NCBI GenBank assembly: GCA_034359265.1
Contig: CP136896.1
Coordinates: 9,579,501 to 9,643,500 of the forward strand
DNA: 64,000 nucleotides
DNA from: Canna indica
Lineage: Eukaryota; Streptophyta; Magnoliopsida; Zingiberales; Cannaceae
Reading direction: 5' to 3'
Within the stretch, counting starts at the first letter, position 1; each line of letters starts with the position of its first letter. A program made the translations under genes and the position numbers. Below, piece by piece: positions 43,200 through 56,600 of the stretch. Under the pieces are notes generated by a model. The model saw only the letters and a list, made by a program, of their open reading frames with translations, had not been told where the DNA came from and made no database searches.

Positions 43200-44480
43200 T
43201 TGGAGGTAGGGTCATTGGGAAGAACATCATATATTTATTCATGGGTCCACGAGGAGATACAACTGCAAGGTTTGATGATGATCGACCTAAATAGTATTTT
43301 GGCTTTCCGATAAAGTGTGTCAGTTGCTCACGAGGGTGATGACAAAACCTTCGGTTGCATCCAAACCTTGTTTTTGGCTTCCCTGCTCCCCAATAGATAA
43401 GGTATACCATAGAGGAGAACTCAAGTCCGTTTTTATGTACCAAACCTTGTTTGAGGACCTCGGGGTCTGACTTCCATTCACCAAGTTCGAGGATAGGGTG
43501 TTGAACCATGCTAACGTCGCCCCAACATAGTTGCATCCAAACAGTTGGGCATTTGTCTGTTGCTTCAAAATTATGATGGACTGCCTTGGGATCAAGCTGA
43601 ACCTTTGTTTGTTCTTTTCCTTCTTCCAAGCGAAAGGGACCCAAAAAGGCTTGTGGGTGTCCTTCAGTGATGCTCCGAAGATGAGGCTTTTTACCTTATT
43701 TAGGAGTTCTTACAAGAACTTCTAAACGTACTTCTTTAAGGTTAGGTCACGAGAAGACCTCTGGCAGATTTTCTTGGACAAACAATCTCAAATGAAGAGG
43801 CTCCCCTTGTCTTGGAGGTCGGACCCAGGACTATTTTGTATTAGGAGGACGAGAACATCTCGTTTGAGGATAAGAGTGTAATTGAGCTCCTGGAACGACA
43901 TTTCCCTTTCAATGTTGTTTCCTCCAAGGAATTACTACAACGGGATCGAAATAGGTCCTCTATTTTGGAGTACATATGTATGCCTGGAGAGTTTGTAAGG
44001 TATTGTTATATTGTCTTTCTGAAATATGTTGATTCAAATTTTCCTATGGTATAGGTAAGATGTCTTCGATACCGGAGGAGCTAGGTTTTTCGCACTCGAT
44101 TGGCGGAGTTAAGGAGAGGTGCCTCTACGAGTGGTAATGGGAAAGGGTCTGCTGGTGGACGATTCTCCTTCTTCATTTTCGCCAAGGTCGGTGCAGGCCT
44201 CTAGGTCTCGAGGTTTGGGAGCGTCATGGTCTCGAGTTCCAAAGGCCTCAGGGTCTTAGGCTCTGAGGGAGATTAGGTCGCCCGCACCTTTTGATTATTC
44301 GACTCCTCTTGATTCTCCTTTGAGGCAGAGGAAAATGGCCAAATGCACACGCACTAGTGAAGCTTTGCCTCCACGAGCAGTCATGCTTCTTGCAAGGAAT
44401 GAAGTTTTGGCGTCGGAGGCGACGGTAGTGGAGGACACCCTGTCAATGGATCGGTATCCCATTGTTATTCCTCATGATAA
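43200..44480 (+). pseudogene. Gypsy 'putative transposon' protein (PF04195-like)
   Basis: Plus-strand frame 43531-43725 reads HPNSWAFVCCFKIMMDCLGI, then FFSFFQAKGTQKGLWVSFSDAPKMRLFTLFRSSYKNF, the core of the PF04195 domain (putative gypsy-type transposon), a gag-associated protein of plant Ty3/Gypsy elements. The region after the stop continues in kind (FKVRSREDLWQIFLD, LPLSW). Upstream and downstream parts are broken by stops and frame changes. A low-complexity Ser/Arg/Pro linker at 44140-44330 follows. Confidence 0.6.
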
Positions 44481-44511
44481 CTAGTGTTTCCTATTCAACA
44501 TTCGGGCAGAT

Positions 44512-45159
44512 TTGCCGGAGGGAGTGAACTCGTGGGAGCTTGTTCGGGCTAATTGTCTCCAGTTAGCAGGCCTGGTAAACAAGCCGAGGGAGTCTGTGTC
44601 GAAGGCGTCCGAAGCTCATGCTCGGGAGATTGATGCGCTAAGACTCGAATTGATAGAGGTGAAGAAGGACCTTGGGGTGAAGGTTTGCGAGGTTGAACAT
44701 CTAAACGATGTTATTTTCGAGTCTATTTCTCAGGCAAAAGAGGTGGAAGACAGGTCAAGAGCGAAACTGGAAAAGCTCTATTGTGATTTGGCTGCAGCTG
44801 CTAGGGAGGGTTCTCATATGAGGATCGAGATTGAGGTCAATTGAGCAGAGGTGGAGAAGTCAAGACTGGCGGTGCAAGGTTTTGAGGAGAAAATGCAAAA
44901 ACTTGAGGACGAGGTAGATTGCTTTCAAGACTCCGCCCTCATCATGTTTACTGAAGGTTTCGACATGATGATTGAAGAAGCTAAATTCTTCGCCACCGAG
45001 GCTAATTTTTTCGGAGCTAGTCATCTCAAAGAGGTAAGGGACAGTTCCCTGGTTGATCCTAGGGTTCGGGAAGAGACTGCTATACCAGTCGAGGAGGGGC
45101 CTCCTATTGCGTTTTCGGAGTTGTGTCGCCTTCTATGGTGGTCGTTGAGGTTCCGTTGA
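44512..45159 (+). pseudogene. Gypsy gag-like coiled-coil region
   Basis: Two open stretches (44512-44844 and 44851-45159) in one frame, separated by a TGA at 44842-44844. The first begins near a GVNSWELVRANCLQLAGLV block and both are heptad-rich (HAREIDALRLELIEVKKDL; AEVEKSRLAVQGFEEKMQKLEDEV), ending with FTEGFDMMIEEAKFF. Coiled coils of this sort commonly follow PF04195 in plant Gypsy elements. No enzyme domain follows. Confidence 0.55.
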
Positions 45160-45766
45160 GGGGTGCTCCCCCCCGAGCCTATTGAGGCAAACTCGACTCC
45201 CCATCAGTAGGTTGTAATAATTTTTTGTGATCGCCTGCCTGTGGGTTGTATGGATGACTGCCTGTAATGGATTGCTGCAATGCAGGGGATTTTGCTTTTT
45301 GAGGATGTTTGACGATTACCCTTTTAGGGGTTTATATTTGCGCCTTCGAGCGCTTTATTTTCCAATGTGCTTTTGTGCATTCTTGTTGTGTAGTGCATGT
45401 CCTAGCGGCATTGTTGGGTTTTGCTTTGGCTAGGCCAAAAGGTGTTCCAGTGCTTTTTCGAATTCTCGATGATTTGTCGAATCAAAAAGAGCGATGAGGG
45501 CCGAAATTCGATGTGAGGCCCAGAGGATGGTTGCTTTAAGGCGAGGTGCCTAGTGAGAGCGCGAGATCTCGAGAATGGCTACTAAGGTCGAGAGTCATGC
45601 TTGAGGTTGTGCTCTTGCCATAAATATGATTAGTTTTAAGAGTACCTTGTCGGTAGTTGCTTGGTGGTTGCCATACCGAATTGTGATGCGAGAGCCAAAG
45701 GGTGGCGGCTGCGAGCGTGAGGCCGAGTGCCTATCTGGAGCATAGGAGCTCGGGAGTGACGGTTGA

Positions 45767-46075
45767 GGCCGAGGACTACACTTGAGATTAAGCCGAGCTC
45801 GCCGAGGAGCGTGAGTAGGACCGTGCTTGGGGTCGTTGGGGCCATGTGAGCTCAAGATCTTCAACGGCGCTAAGCTCGGAAGTAGTGGCACTAAGGCCGA
45901 GGACCGCGCTTGGGATTAAATTGAACTCATCGAGGAGCGTAAGCAAGACTGTGCTAGGGGTCGTTGAGGGCGTGAGAGCTCGAGGTCTTCAAGGGCGCTA
46001 AGACCGAAAGTAGTGGCGCTGAGGCCGAGGATCGAGGATCGAGCTTGGGGTCAAGTCGAGCTCATTCAGGAGCAA
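45767..46075 (+). repeat. 128-bp tandem repeat, 2.4 copies
   Basis: Units start GGCCGAGGA at 45767, 45895 and 46023 (third partial), each with GAGGAGCGT(G/A)AG, GGGGTCGTTG and AGTAGTGGC(A/G)CT. Related but more diverged text lies upstream from about 45490. It stops abruptly at an AT microsatellite (46079-46097). Confidence 0.8.
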
Positions 46076-46097
46076 GAATAATATATATATATATATA

Positions 46098-47480
46098 AGA
46101 AATCCCCATAAAACAATTATTCTTGGTCTTGACATCTCATTACATTCACAATCATTAAATTGAATTTAAAGGTACCAAGGATCCAAAGTCAAATCCAATA
46201 GGCACCAGTGGCAATAGGGTCCAAACATTGACCCGAATTCCACAAATGGATGAATCCAACAAAATCTTAATTGCTATATTGATCATTTTTAATTATGCAT
46301 CATAATTAAAAATATATATATTTTGATGACACATACTCGAATTAAAGGATATCAAATTCCATAGTGCATATATGCAGCATATACTAGTGATCATATGTTT
46401 GGTTGTACTACATTATGGGATCAAACTATTGAGGATTAGATTAATTTTGAGTGCAAATCTTATATTGGGCCATTTGGTAACCCTAGTCACAAACTTAGCC
46501 TCATAGACGTTGCTAAATTTCTTGTCTTAAAAGCAAGAGTTGCATATTTCTTTTTCTTTTCTTTCCTTTTTTTAAGATAATTGCAATCATCTAGATAAGT
46601 CTGCACCTGCAATAGGTCCATGTTCGTAGTATCTACACACACAAAGATTTCTTGCAGGCCAATATTTAATTTGGATATCACATATAACTTGTAAATAATT
46701 AATTATGAAATCAGATATCCTCATTTATTGTGGTTAACTTTGAGAAATAATACCCCAACATGAAAGTTTTGGTCAATTCGTATAATATATTACATGTCAA
46801 ATATTATAATCTAAAGTAAGCCTTGGCATGATTAATCTTGATAGGCTTTGATAACACCCACAACAAAATTACACAAAAGAAATCAAATATGAACAATATA
46901 TTACCAAGTGGTCCTCCTCAAGGATCAAATGATAATAAACCAAATAATATATAATAAATCAAAACAAATAGACAAAGGAGAGACCTTCCAATGTACATCA
47001 ACTTGCTTGTCAAGAAAGAAGCATCCATGAATTAATTATGCAAGTCGGTGTATAAACAAGTAATTAGGCTTTCAATCGAGCATTAATTAATGATACAAAC
47101 ATTAAATTATTTCATTATTAGTCACTGTTACACCAGGATCTTAATAAGGAATAACCTTCCTTCATATTAAAATAATAAGCTAGTTTATCCATTTCTTGCC
47201 TTCCTGAGTCCTAACCCCAGCACAATTTCATTTAATTAAACCGTGGATAACAACACAGTTCTCAGTTTACCTACTTAATCACCCGACCAGTTATTGGTTC
47301 AAAGTGTGGGACCCATTTGTGGGTCTTACGTGGGTTAATCTATTCCCAGCTGTAACCGTTACATTAAGACGGCGACGCACGTGCATCATATAATTTCGCA
47401 AAACACCTGATTTTTGTACGCGTAGGTTTTACCATGTAGATGGGCCCAACTGAGATACGAGGAAGGGTGCGGTTCCGGGT
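46098..47480. other. Spacer upstream of the SEUSS-LIKE gene
   Basis: About 1.4 kb of AT-rich DNA without supported genes or repeats. GC content rises after 47330. It probably holds distal promoter sequence of the gene that follows. Confidence 0.5.
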
Positions 47481-47705
47481 ATGTGATGTGGGGAGAGTCT
47501 CTTGCTTCCGACTCAGCTGGGTTCCCTGGTTGTCTGCCCAATCATGTGTCAGAAGTTACACGAACTTGGACTTCGAGATTCGGAATAGATAAATCGACGG
47601 CTTCGACGATGACACGGAGGTGTGAAGTTAACCGGTCAAAGCCAGTTACCTACGGCCGTGAGTCGGTTTCAGCCGGTCACCACGCCCTTTCCGGTTCCCG
47701 CGACC

Positions 47706-47712
47706 TATATAA
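47706..47712 (+). promoter_or_regulatory. Probable TATA box of the SEUSS-LIKE gene
   Basis: TATATAA in a GC-rich 250-bp stretch, about 35 bp before a C/G-rich leader (GCGCCGCCGCGAGAAAAGGG). A possible 5'-UTR intron donor, GAGGGTAAGGCG, lies at about 47839-47850. Nearby TGACCCGCTCG and GTGGGACCC words are not assigned. Confidence 0.55.
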
Positions 47713-47842
47713 TGACCCGCTCGTCGGACGGCGCCGCCGCGAGAAAAGGGGCGAGAGAGAGCACAGCGTTTTCTCTATTTTGATCTTGTGAGTTGTGAGT
47801 CTTGAAGAATTTATCGTCGGTCGATTCGGGCTGCACCTCGAG

Positions 47843-48390
47843 GGTAAGGCGCTTGGCCAACTAGTTCTGATTTCTTATTATCTTCTTACTATCTTTTCTT
47901 TTTGAAGATTTATTGTCCTTCTGTTATTGCTCGTCAAAATCGTCTATTTTTCAATGCTTGTCGACACCTTGATGTCTGTTAGAGGTGATTGTTTGTGATG
48001 GTTTCTGATCGGGGCAATATCCAGATCAATTGCGTTTATTTCTTATAGCTTTCGCACTTGGAGAAATTAGGGTTTATTCTATCTTTCTTCTCTGTGATCT
48101 AACCTATTATTAAGATGTATCTTTAATTCCGCTGCTTTTTGGAAGTTGCGATTGTGGTCATTGACGTTCGAATCTACTTCTTTCTTGCCAGTGATAAGGG
48201 CGCTTTTTTATTAGATCCTTACGCGATTTCATCTGCATTTCGTGTTTACATCTGTCACGTTCGATCTGGTGAGTCCAGACACAATTGGCTACGGGAGAAC
48301 GTCTTTGGTTGAATCTGCAGCAGTTAGGGTTCAATTTCTTCCTTTGAGGGCTGTCCTAGAGGGGGACTGGCACTGAATAGGTACCTGGAT
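47843..48390 (+). other. Probable 5'-UTR intron of the SEUSS-LIKE gene
   Basis: A T-rich stretch without coding likeness between a GC-rich leader with GGGTAAGG and acceptor-like TCTGCAG (48320) or TTCCAG (48396). Long introns in the 5' leader are usual in this family. The true acceptor decides which bases join the coding exon. Confidence 0.45.
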
Positions 48391-48402
48391 TCCAGCAGTA
48401 AG

Positions 48403-50575
48403 TTGGGCCCCACTCCTTCGGTGGCTCCTCCGCATGTGGCCGCCAGGGGCGGAGGCCCATCCCAGTCCTCCTCCATATCTGGTATCTTCTTCCAGGGAGA
48501 TGGTGGGCAGAATCCAGCTCCTCTAAGCTCCATGTCGGGAAACGGCCGGTCTGGTGTTGCGCTGGCTTCTGGTGACGTGAATCAAATACTCAACAGCACG
48601 GGAAATTCCTCTGGTCCAAGTGTTGGCGCGAGCTCCCTGGTCACGGACGCGAACTCCACGCTCTCTGGTGGTCATCAGTTACAAAGAAGCACCAGCTTTA
48701 ACAACGAATCATATATGCGTCTCCCTACCTCGCCTATGTCCTTCTCCTCTAACATTTCAGGTTCTTCTGTGATGGATGGTTGCTCTGTTGTGCAACAAAA
48801 CCCTCTTCAAGAACAGATGCAAAAGCAAGGGCTGTCAACAGCAACATCTCAGTTAATGCAACAGGAGAACCCAAATTTAATGAACTCTCAGAAGAAACCT
48901 CGGTTGGACATAAGGCATGATGATGTTCTGCAGAAGCAGTTCATCCAACAGATTTTACAGAGACATGAGTCAATGCAGCCACAGGGCCAGCAAAATCCCC
49001 AGCTTCATGCCATTTTGCAACAGCAGAGGCTGATGCAGCGGCAGCAACAGCAGCAGCAGCAGCAGATAATGCAGTCATTTTCACAAATGCAACGACCCCC
49101 CATCAACTTGCAGCACCAGCAACAGCAGCTGCGGCACCATCTTCAGCCTCAGGCTATTCAGTCAGCTACTCCTGTTAAACGGCCCTTGGATCATGTAGTA
49201 TGCTCTCGCAGGCTTATGCAATACTTGTATCACCAGCGTCATAGACCATCTGTGAGTTGATTCTTTTGTAGCCACTGCAATTTGATATATTTACTTGCTC
49301 TACCCTCTTGTCATTCCAACATAGTGTTGTGTCCTAACACTGTTTTCTTCTGTTTGTAGGACAATTCCATACTATACTGGAGGAAGTTCGTAGATGAGTA
49401 CTTTGCAGTTCGGGCTAAGAAAAGGTGGTGTTTGTCCTTGTATGATAATATTGGCAATCATGCACTTGGTGTTTTTCCCCAGTTGGCTGTGGTCAGTGTT
49501 TCTTTTAGTTTAAAATTTGATGAACTTAGTACTTCATTTTTGGGTACATTACCCAACATGCAATGATGTTTATTATGGCCACAGCATTATAATCAATATA
49601 TGCATGTTCTTCTACATGACTGACAAATGCAACCCTTACTGCATGCTTGCAAATGCATCAAAAAGGTATATAAATGATTAAACCAAGTTAATGCATGTAA
49701 CGTCTTGATTGATGTTTAGAAAATTATACAGAACAAATGCATCAAGTTAATGCTTTGTTCCTGATGGTCGCCGCTGTTGTAAAAGACAATATTGTTATCT
49801 TTGTTCTTGCTATCCTCTAACTTCCTTTCAGTACATCAAGAGAGTAAGTAGTTTCCTTGCAAATCCAAGCTACGGAACTTGTACTTGTGAAAAAAAGGAC
49901 CATTTTGTCTACAACTGGCAATGAGCAATAACATATTATTTTCTGAAGAAAACATGCTATAATTATTGCATATATCTATTTTGTAAAGTCAACTGTATGA
50001 TGACATTTGCCTGTAGGTCATCTTGACACCGTTTTTTAGTTTTTAAAATAAATTGGAGTGGGTAGTTTTCTAATCATTGTTTGAGAATTTTGGGATTCTG
50101 TTTTTTAGTTATAATTTGAGACTTGCAAGATAATAATAACCTGGAGGCAATGAGAAATATATGTATATATAATTTATAATTTATTGTTTATATGATTAGT
50201 TATTTTATTAGTTTCTGCTATTAATAGTTCATTTGTTATTGTTTGTTAGTATTAGTTATTAAGCTTTAGTAGGGGTCAGTCTATTTTTTTAATCCCAACT
50301 CTAAACTCTAAAGAAAAATCAAGTGATTTTTTGTTCTATGACCGAACAGAATGGCAAGACAAACAAAGGTCTTATTCCTCGTCCACAAATATCAAAATAT
50401 TTATACCTAATTCACCATAGATAAATTCGAATTGTTTATGAACAATGATCAACTTTAGCACAAATTGTTTGTAGGGGAACCCTGCCCTCTCCAATCCATT
50501 CGACACATGCAATTTCTTTTCCGTCGATCCGTCCTGCAATTTGTTCTTGACTTCTTTTGTATCCGTTTGTTCAGC

Positions 50576-50606
<31 letters not shown>

Positions 50607-53600
50607 ACATCAACATTTTCATTCTTTTTATTTATTTTTCAAATGAATTGAGATTTATGGACTTAAAGGATATAAAATAATTTGGACAGAGTAATATATA
50701 AAATCCTCGACACCCTTTTTAACTTCTATTTAGTTTTTCAAATAAATTGAGATCTGAGAAATTACTACATGTTTTTGTGATTTTGCACATATGTGTTTCA
50801 GTTTAGTATTAGCATGACTAGTCCCCTTCGTTTATATATATTTATATATATATCATCATTATTTTCTGCTTGTTGCAGGATGCATGGCTATGTGACATCT
50901 GTGGTTCTAAAGCTGGAAAAGGATTTGGTTAGTAGATTGTCTTTAGTGATTCTGTTATTAGGAATTAAGATAGGCTCTTTTATTGTGGAATTAGTAGAAT
51001 CATCTCTCCACATGCCTAGTTTCTATTGTAAAGATAATTATAAAAAATAAGAGCATACTATACATTCATTGCAGTGACCAACTCATTTGCATTTGCTTGT
51101 CCTGTGTTGATAACCATCTGATGAATGTAGCAGAGTCTGAGCCAACAGGCAGGCATGGCCCATGTACAATATCTCGTATTTCACACTCTCGGTAGAACCT
51201 TGTGTTGATACACATTTTGTGCTGAACTGCTGCAGCCTTTATAAATGTTTTTCTTTTAATCTGTTGGCCAATGTACAGTATCTCATTTTTCTGGCACGTA
51301 CAATATCACGTTCACTCTCGGTAGAACATTGTATTGGCCCATGTACAATATCTCGTTTTTCTGGCATGCAACTAAGGTCACTGGACATACACATCTTTTA
51401 ATCTGTTTTGATCTACTTTTTGTTATTTCCCTCAGGCCTTATTGCAGTCTTTACAAAAGTTTTTCTTTACATTGCATTTATCTTCATGTTTTCTCTCTTT
51501 CCTTCTATCCTAAGAGATTACTCCCTGATATTCTCAAGGACCAATTTTCATCTTACTGCAGAACTATTGATTGTAGTGACACTCATAGTCTCATACTTAC
51601 CATATTCTACATTTAGGAACATAAAACTATCCTTTTATAGGTCATTTTTGTTTTTAAACATCCCAGCCAATTAAAAGATGTGCATTATCTTTGGAATCTC
51701 TCTTAGGTCCTATGATTGCTTCCAGAAATTTGACTGGTTTAAAAGTTGTTCCCTAGAAATTGTAATATATAATCACCAGATGGATATTATTGTAACAACT
51801 CTATATTTGACAATGGATAGGCACACAAATATGTTGCATATGATTTCATGATTTCATCGATCTTTACTTTCTTGTAAATCTAGCATTACAATGATATTTG
51901 CTAAATTATTGTACTATATGACCCTTATACTCTCTTGCAGAGGCTACTTTTGAAGTACTTCCGCGGCTTTTTCAAATTAAGTTTGACCGTGGTGTTATTG
52001 ATGAAAACCTGTTTCTTGACATGCCCCATGAGTGCCGATTGTCTTCTGGAATTATGGTACTGAAGTATGAAAAAGCTGTTCAAGAAAGTGTCTATGAACA
52101 TCTACGTATTATTCGTGAAGGACAACTCCGAATAATATTTACACCTGAACTGAAGGTTCAGAACAGGCCGTTCACTCTTTCTTAAAACTGGAAGCTTGCT
52201 GTTGTAGTTTGACTTATGCAGCTTGTGTTTTGTATATACTTATATGTGATTGTATTTTGTGGTTCAGATACTATCTTGGGAATTTTGTGCTCGTCGGCAT
52301 GAAGAGTTTCTTCCCCGTAGATTACTAGCACCTCAGGTATTTGCTGAGATATCTAAAGTAATAAAAATTATGGCTTGCATATGATGCTACTTAATTTTAA
52401 CAGAATTTAAGCTCATAATTAGTCAGATAAAATCTTTAATCGTGTTTTAACTTATTCAACTTATTGATGTTAGAACGACTTAGTTTCAGGATCTCATCTC
52501 CTTATGATATTTTCTTGGTTCAAGCCTTAATCCTTTTCTTGCTAATGGTATGAGCCAAGTAGTAGAGAAAATTATCTACTGGTTATTTTGTTCATTTGTG
52601 GTGATGGAATTGTGATTGCTGTCTAGGCATGCCTCTTTACGTCTTGATACTACTATTGATTTTTCTTAACCTATGTAAACCCTTAATCAATATTTTTCTG
52701 TATAGTTGGCGCAAAAATTTTAATTATTGAATAAGGATAGTTGGTATGAGAATTCTATTGCCAATTATGGATGATTTGTTGGTCAGTTGGTGAGAGAATC
52801 ACGTTTTTAGAACTTTGGTATTGTACAATTGTGTAGCCGAACAGTGGTGTGATCTCAGCTTATTGTTATTGTGAGCTTAGTGTTATAATTTGTTATCTAT
52901 CTCCTTGTGCACTCTACATTTGTATATTATCTATATACATAGAATTCCATAATATATATTTTATGCATACACATATAGGACATGTAAAATGCCTTTTACA
53001 GAGGCTTTATATTTATAAAATCTTGGTTAATATCGTGGGAGTATGCTCAGTGACCAATTCAGAATTCTTTTGATTTTGTTTCTTTGTCCAACATTTTGGA
53101 ATGTGCAACTTTCTGAACCACCTATATTATTTGTAGCATCCATGTTAAGATGCTTTTGGTTAGTTGCATGGTCCTGTATAAATGTATTTATCTTGAAATT
53201 CATTCGGTCATGGTGTTTCTATTGTTAACAAAAATTCTTTTCAGGTTAATCAACTACTGCAAGTTGCTCAAAAATATCAAGCTGCTGTAGCTGAAAATAA
53301 TACCACTGGGGTGTCACATCAAGATCTGCAAGCTAGCTGCAATATGTGAGTAAAAGATTAATGCATCCGCAGTTTCCTATTTATATCCTAGACATAATCA
53401 AACTCTTTATTTGCATTTAGTCAGTACAGGGTACAAAAGATATTGAAGTCAAGGTCTAGAAAGTCTACCTAATAGTCTAATACTGGTGCAGACCTTGGCT
53501 CGAACAAACATGTTTTTGGTAGTGACTTGTATTGAGTGTTCATACAGGCCAGTATTGATTGCTCCTGTCACATGTTGGATTGAAGCTTGATGATTTCCTA

Positions 53601-56600
53601 AAACATGACACATCTCAAACCTAAACAATGTTCACAAACCAGAACGATACTATCTTTGGTTCCAGAATATACATATTCAACTAGATACATATAGGTAACA
53701 TTTGTACAGATATTAGCTAGATTTGGTTTGGAATTAGGGTTAGTGTCTACATTAAAGCTTTGTGCTAACTTGCTAAGTGGATTTTAAAAGCTCTTAGTAT
53801 TTTTTTCCAAAAACTTATATGTTAATTGTATATGGGTTTGAGTGAATTAGGGCTCTAGTTGAGCAAAGCTTCTTCCATTCCTTGAAACAGGAAGAGGAGA
53901 ATAAAAGATATAATTAGACATTATCTATATACATATACATAGAGAGTAGTGAAAAAAGTCTTCATGAGATTTTTTTCTAGGGGACTTAAATTTTGATCAG
54001 GATGGGATCTTTTATTAGATGGTAAGCTCATTACAGGTTATTACAGGTCAGTATGACATATTTTGGCTGCTTGACTTACAATTGCATGCACAAACTGCTA
54101 AATGCATATTGAAGCAAGTATTTTACACTTCAAGATAATACATTTCCTATCTCAGCTCCTTAATAATGGTTTCATCATGTCAAGCATTTTAATTGAGCTA
54201 CTTCATTGTGAAGCTTGTTTGATTCGGTGTAAAAGATTTCAGCATTCAGATATGAGTGGAGAGAAACCTATTTCTTTTCCTCGGTATTCACATTGAACCT
54301 GTCAAATGAGGATGATATGGGTGTTTATTTAGTTCTTGTTTCGTTAAATATTTGAATAATCTAGTGATCCTTGAATAAACTTGATAACCTAGCAATTAGA
54401 TCATCTCCTGAGTTTGTTTCATTATTATCTTTGTCATGTCTGTAAATACAACAATTCATAATGTCCCAGCTATTTGCGATGCATGGACCTTCTCCTGCCA
54501 TTGAGTTCTTTTAAGGGAGTTTCTGTATTCGAAATTTCGTTTCTTTCTTGGACAGTCTTCTTAGGTCCCCTTCCTCACATTGTTTCAAAATTTCATTTTG
54601 TTTTTCTTCTTGGAAAGCCTTCTTAGGTCCCCTTCCTCACATTGTTTCAAAATTTCATTTTGTTTTTCTTCTTGGACAGTCTTCTTAGGTCCCCTTCTAC
54701 TTCATCACACTGTTGGTTATAATGGTCACAAACCATCAACAACCTCTCTCAATTTTTGTTTCACCATTCTTACATAACTTCTGTTTCTGCAGTTTTGTGG
54801 CGGTTATATGTTGGTTTAGGAGTTTTCTTTCTCAAACATTTATTTCCTACATATTGTATCCCATCTCTCCCCTCTTTCAAAAGTGACTTCTTTTTCTTAA
54901 TATGATAGCCCAACTGATATTCTTCTTATTATTTTTTTCACAATCCCAATATGATATAACTCTCTTCATTAATTGGGTTTTATTTGTGGTTAAAACTCAT
55001 TAGTTTTTATTTCGAAGATGTCTTGTGAACTCATCAATGGGGTTGATGATGCCAAAATTTTAGCATTATTAAGTAGAGATAAAATCCATCAAATAGAGAG
55101 ATTATTCTTATAATATTTGCTTTTCCATTCACTACTGTTAACAGTTAGCTACATACATGTGAAGAAAAGATAAGTTCTTTAGGTGACTCTACTCATGGAG
55201 GTTGATTTGTTTCTAAGTTCTTCAAACAAACTTCTGGATGAAACTGTTATTTCTGTTTGTTGCAAATTTATCTTGTGATGCTTTATTCTTCCCTTGCCTT
55301 GATAATAATAATAATTTTTATTGTATGTTTTTCTTCAACTAACATGCATGTACTCTATGTGATATCCTTTTCTAGGTTTGCAACAGCAGGCCGTCAGCTA
55401 GCAAGGAATTTGGACTTACAATCATTGAATGACTTAGGCTTCTCCAAGAGATATGTCAGATGCTTACAGGTAATTAACAGAACTTTGGTTCTGTGAATTG
55501 TTTGGATATAAATTTATATCCTGTAGCTTTCCACATAGTTATTGGTGGTTCATTATCTTTCTCAGATATCTGAGGTTGTCAGTAGCATGAAGGACTTGAT
55601 TGATTTTAGTGCAGAACAGAAGATTGGACCAATAGGTATGATGCTTAAAAGTTGGATGCTATTAAGTTAGTAAATCATGCTTGCTTGGGTATTATGCGTT
55701 GTTATGGTACTTCTGCTGCTTCAGAATTTCAACTCTATTGTCGAAACTTTCATGATGGAGGGTAATATTCATTTGTGATTTGATTTTCATCTTGATACAT
55801 ATCATTTGATGTCAGAGAAATTATGTCTTAACAGAATTTATTCAGAAAATTTATGATGTTACTATGTTATGAAATTTGGGAATTAATGTTTTCACAGAGA
55901 GTTTGAAGAATTACCCAAGGCAGGCTGCAGCAAAGCTCCAAAAACCAAAAGTGGAGTCAGAGCAACTGATGGGTTCTCATGCTCTGCTGGGTGATCAAAG
56001 CACTATGAATAAAGTCACAGGCCTCCACTCACAATTAAGCAGCTATATAACCAACAATCTTGCTGGTAGTGATGCAATTAATAGCAGCCAGCAGAGTGTT
56101 CATGCACTAAATAGCTACCAGAATATGCTGAGAAATTCTTTAAATATGAAGCAGAATGTGCTTCAACAGGAAGCTTTAAGTTCTCCTAGTACTTCCCAGC
56201 ATACACTTCCTGTGCAACTTCAGGGTTCTGCCTCATCACTTCTGGCAAACACATCTATCGATAATTTATCTGGGCAACAGCAGCAGCAACCTCCATCAGA
56301 GGGTTGCTCGACCCAGCAGAATAATCACCAATCTTCCCAGGTGAACCAAGACATGCAGCAGCACGTAATTCAGCAAATGCTGCAAGAGATGATGAATAAC
56401 AAGGGTGCACCACAACAATCTCTTATTATTTCCAATGCAAATGCTAATCCAGAAGCTGGAACTGTGATTAGAGGTGGCCTTACTGGCATGCCAGCCAAGA
56501 TAGAAACTGGACCAATGGGGAAAGGAGTTGAGCTGCAAAATATGCCTGCAAATATTCCTAATAATGGCACAGAGGCAGGACCCAGCAGAAATAACAGTTT

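Noticed and set aside
43195..43644. 149-codon minus-strand open frame
   Set aside because: The plus strand reads the PF04195-like protein across part of the same DNA; the minus frame shows no known domain.
45595..45891. Minus-strand Pro/Arg-rich frame near the 128-bp array
   Set aside because: Codons come from GC-rich tandem repeat DNA without domain likeness.
47483..47791. Plus-strand open frame of about 100 codons upstream of SLK
   Set aside because: It runs through the TATA box and leader of the SLK gene, has no recognisable domain, and is best explained by the GC-rich promoter.
53835..54300. Possible tRNA or small RNA in the long SLK introns
   Set aside because: No cloverleaf, box C/D or H/ACA pattern was seen on reading.
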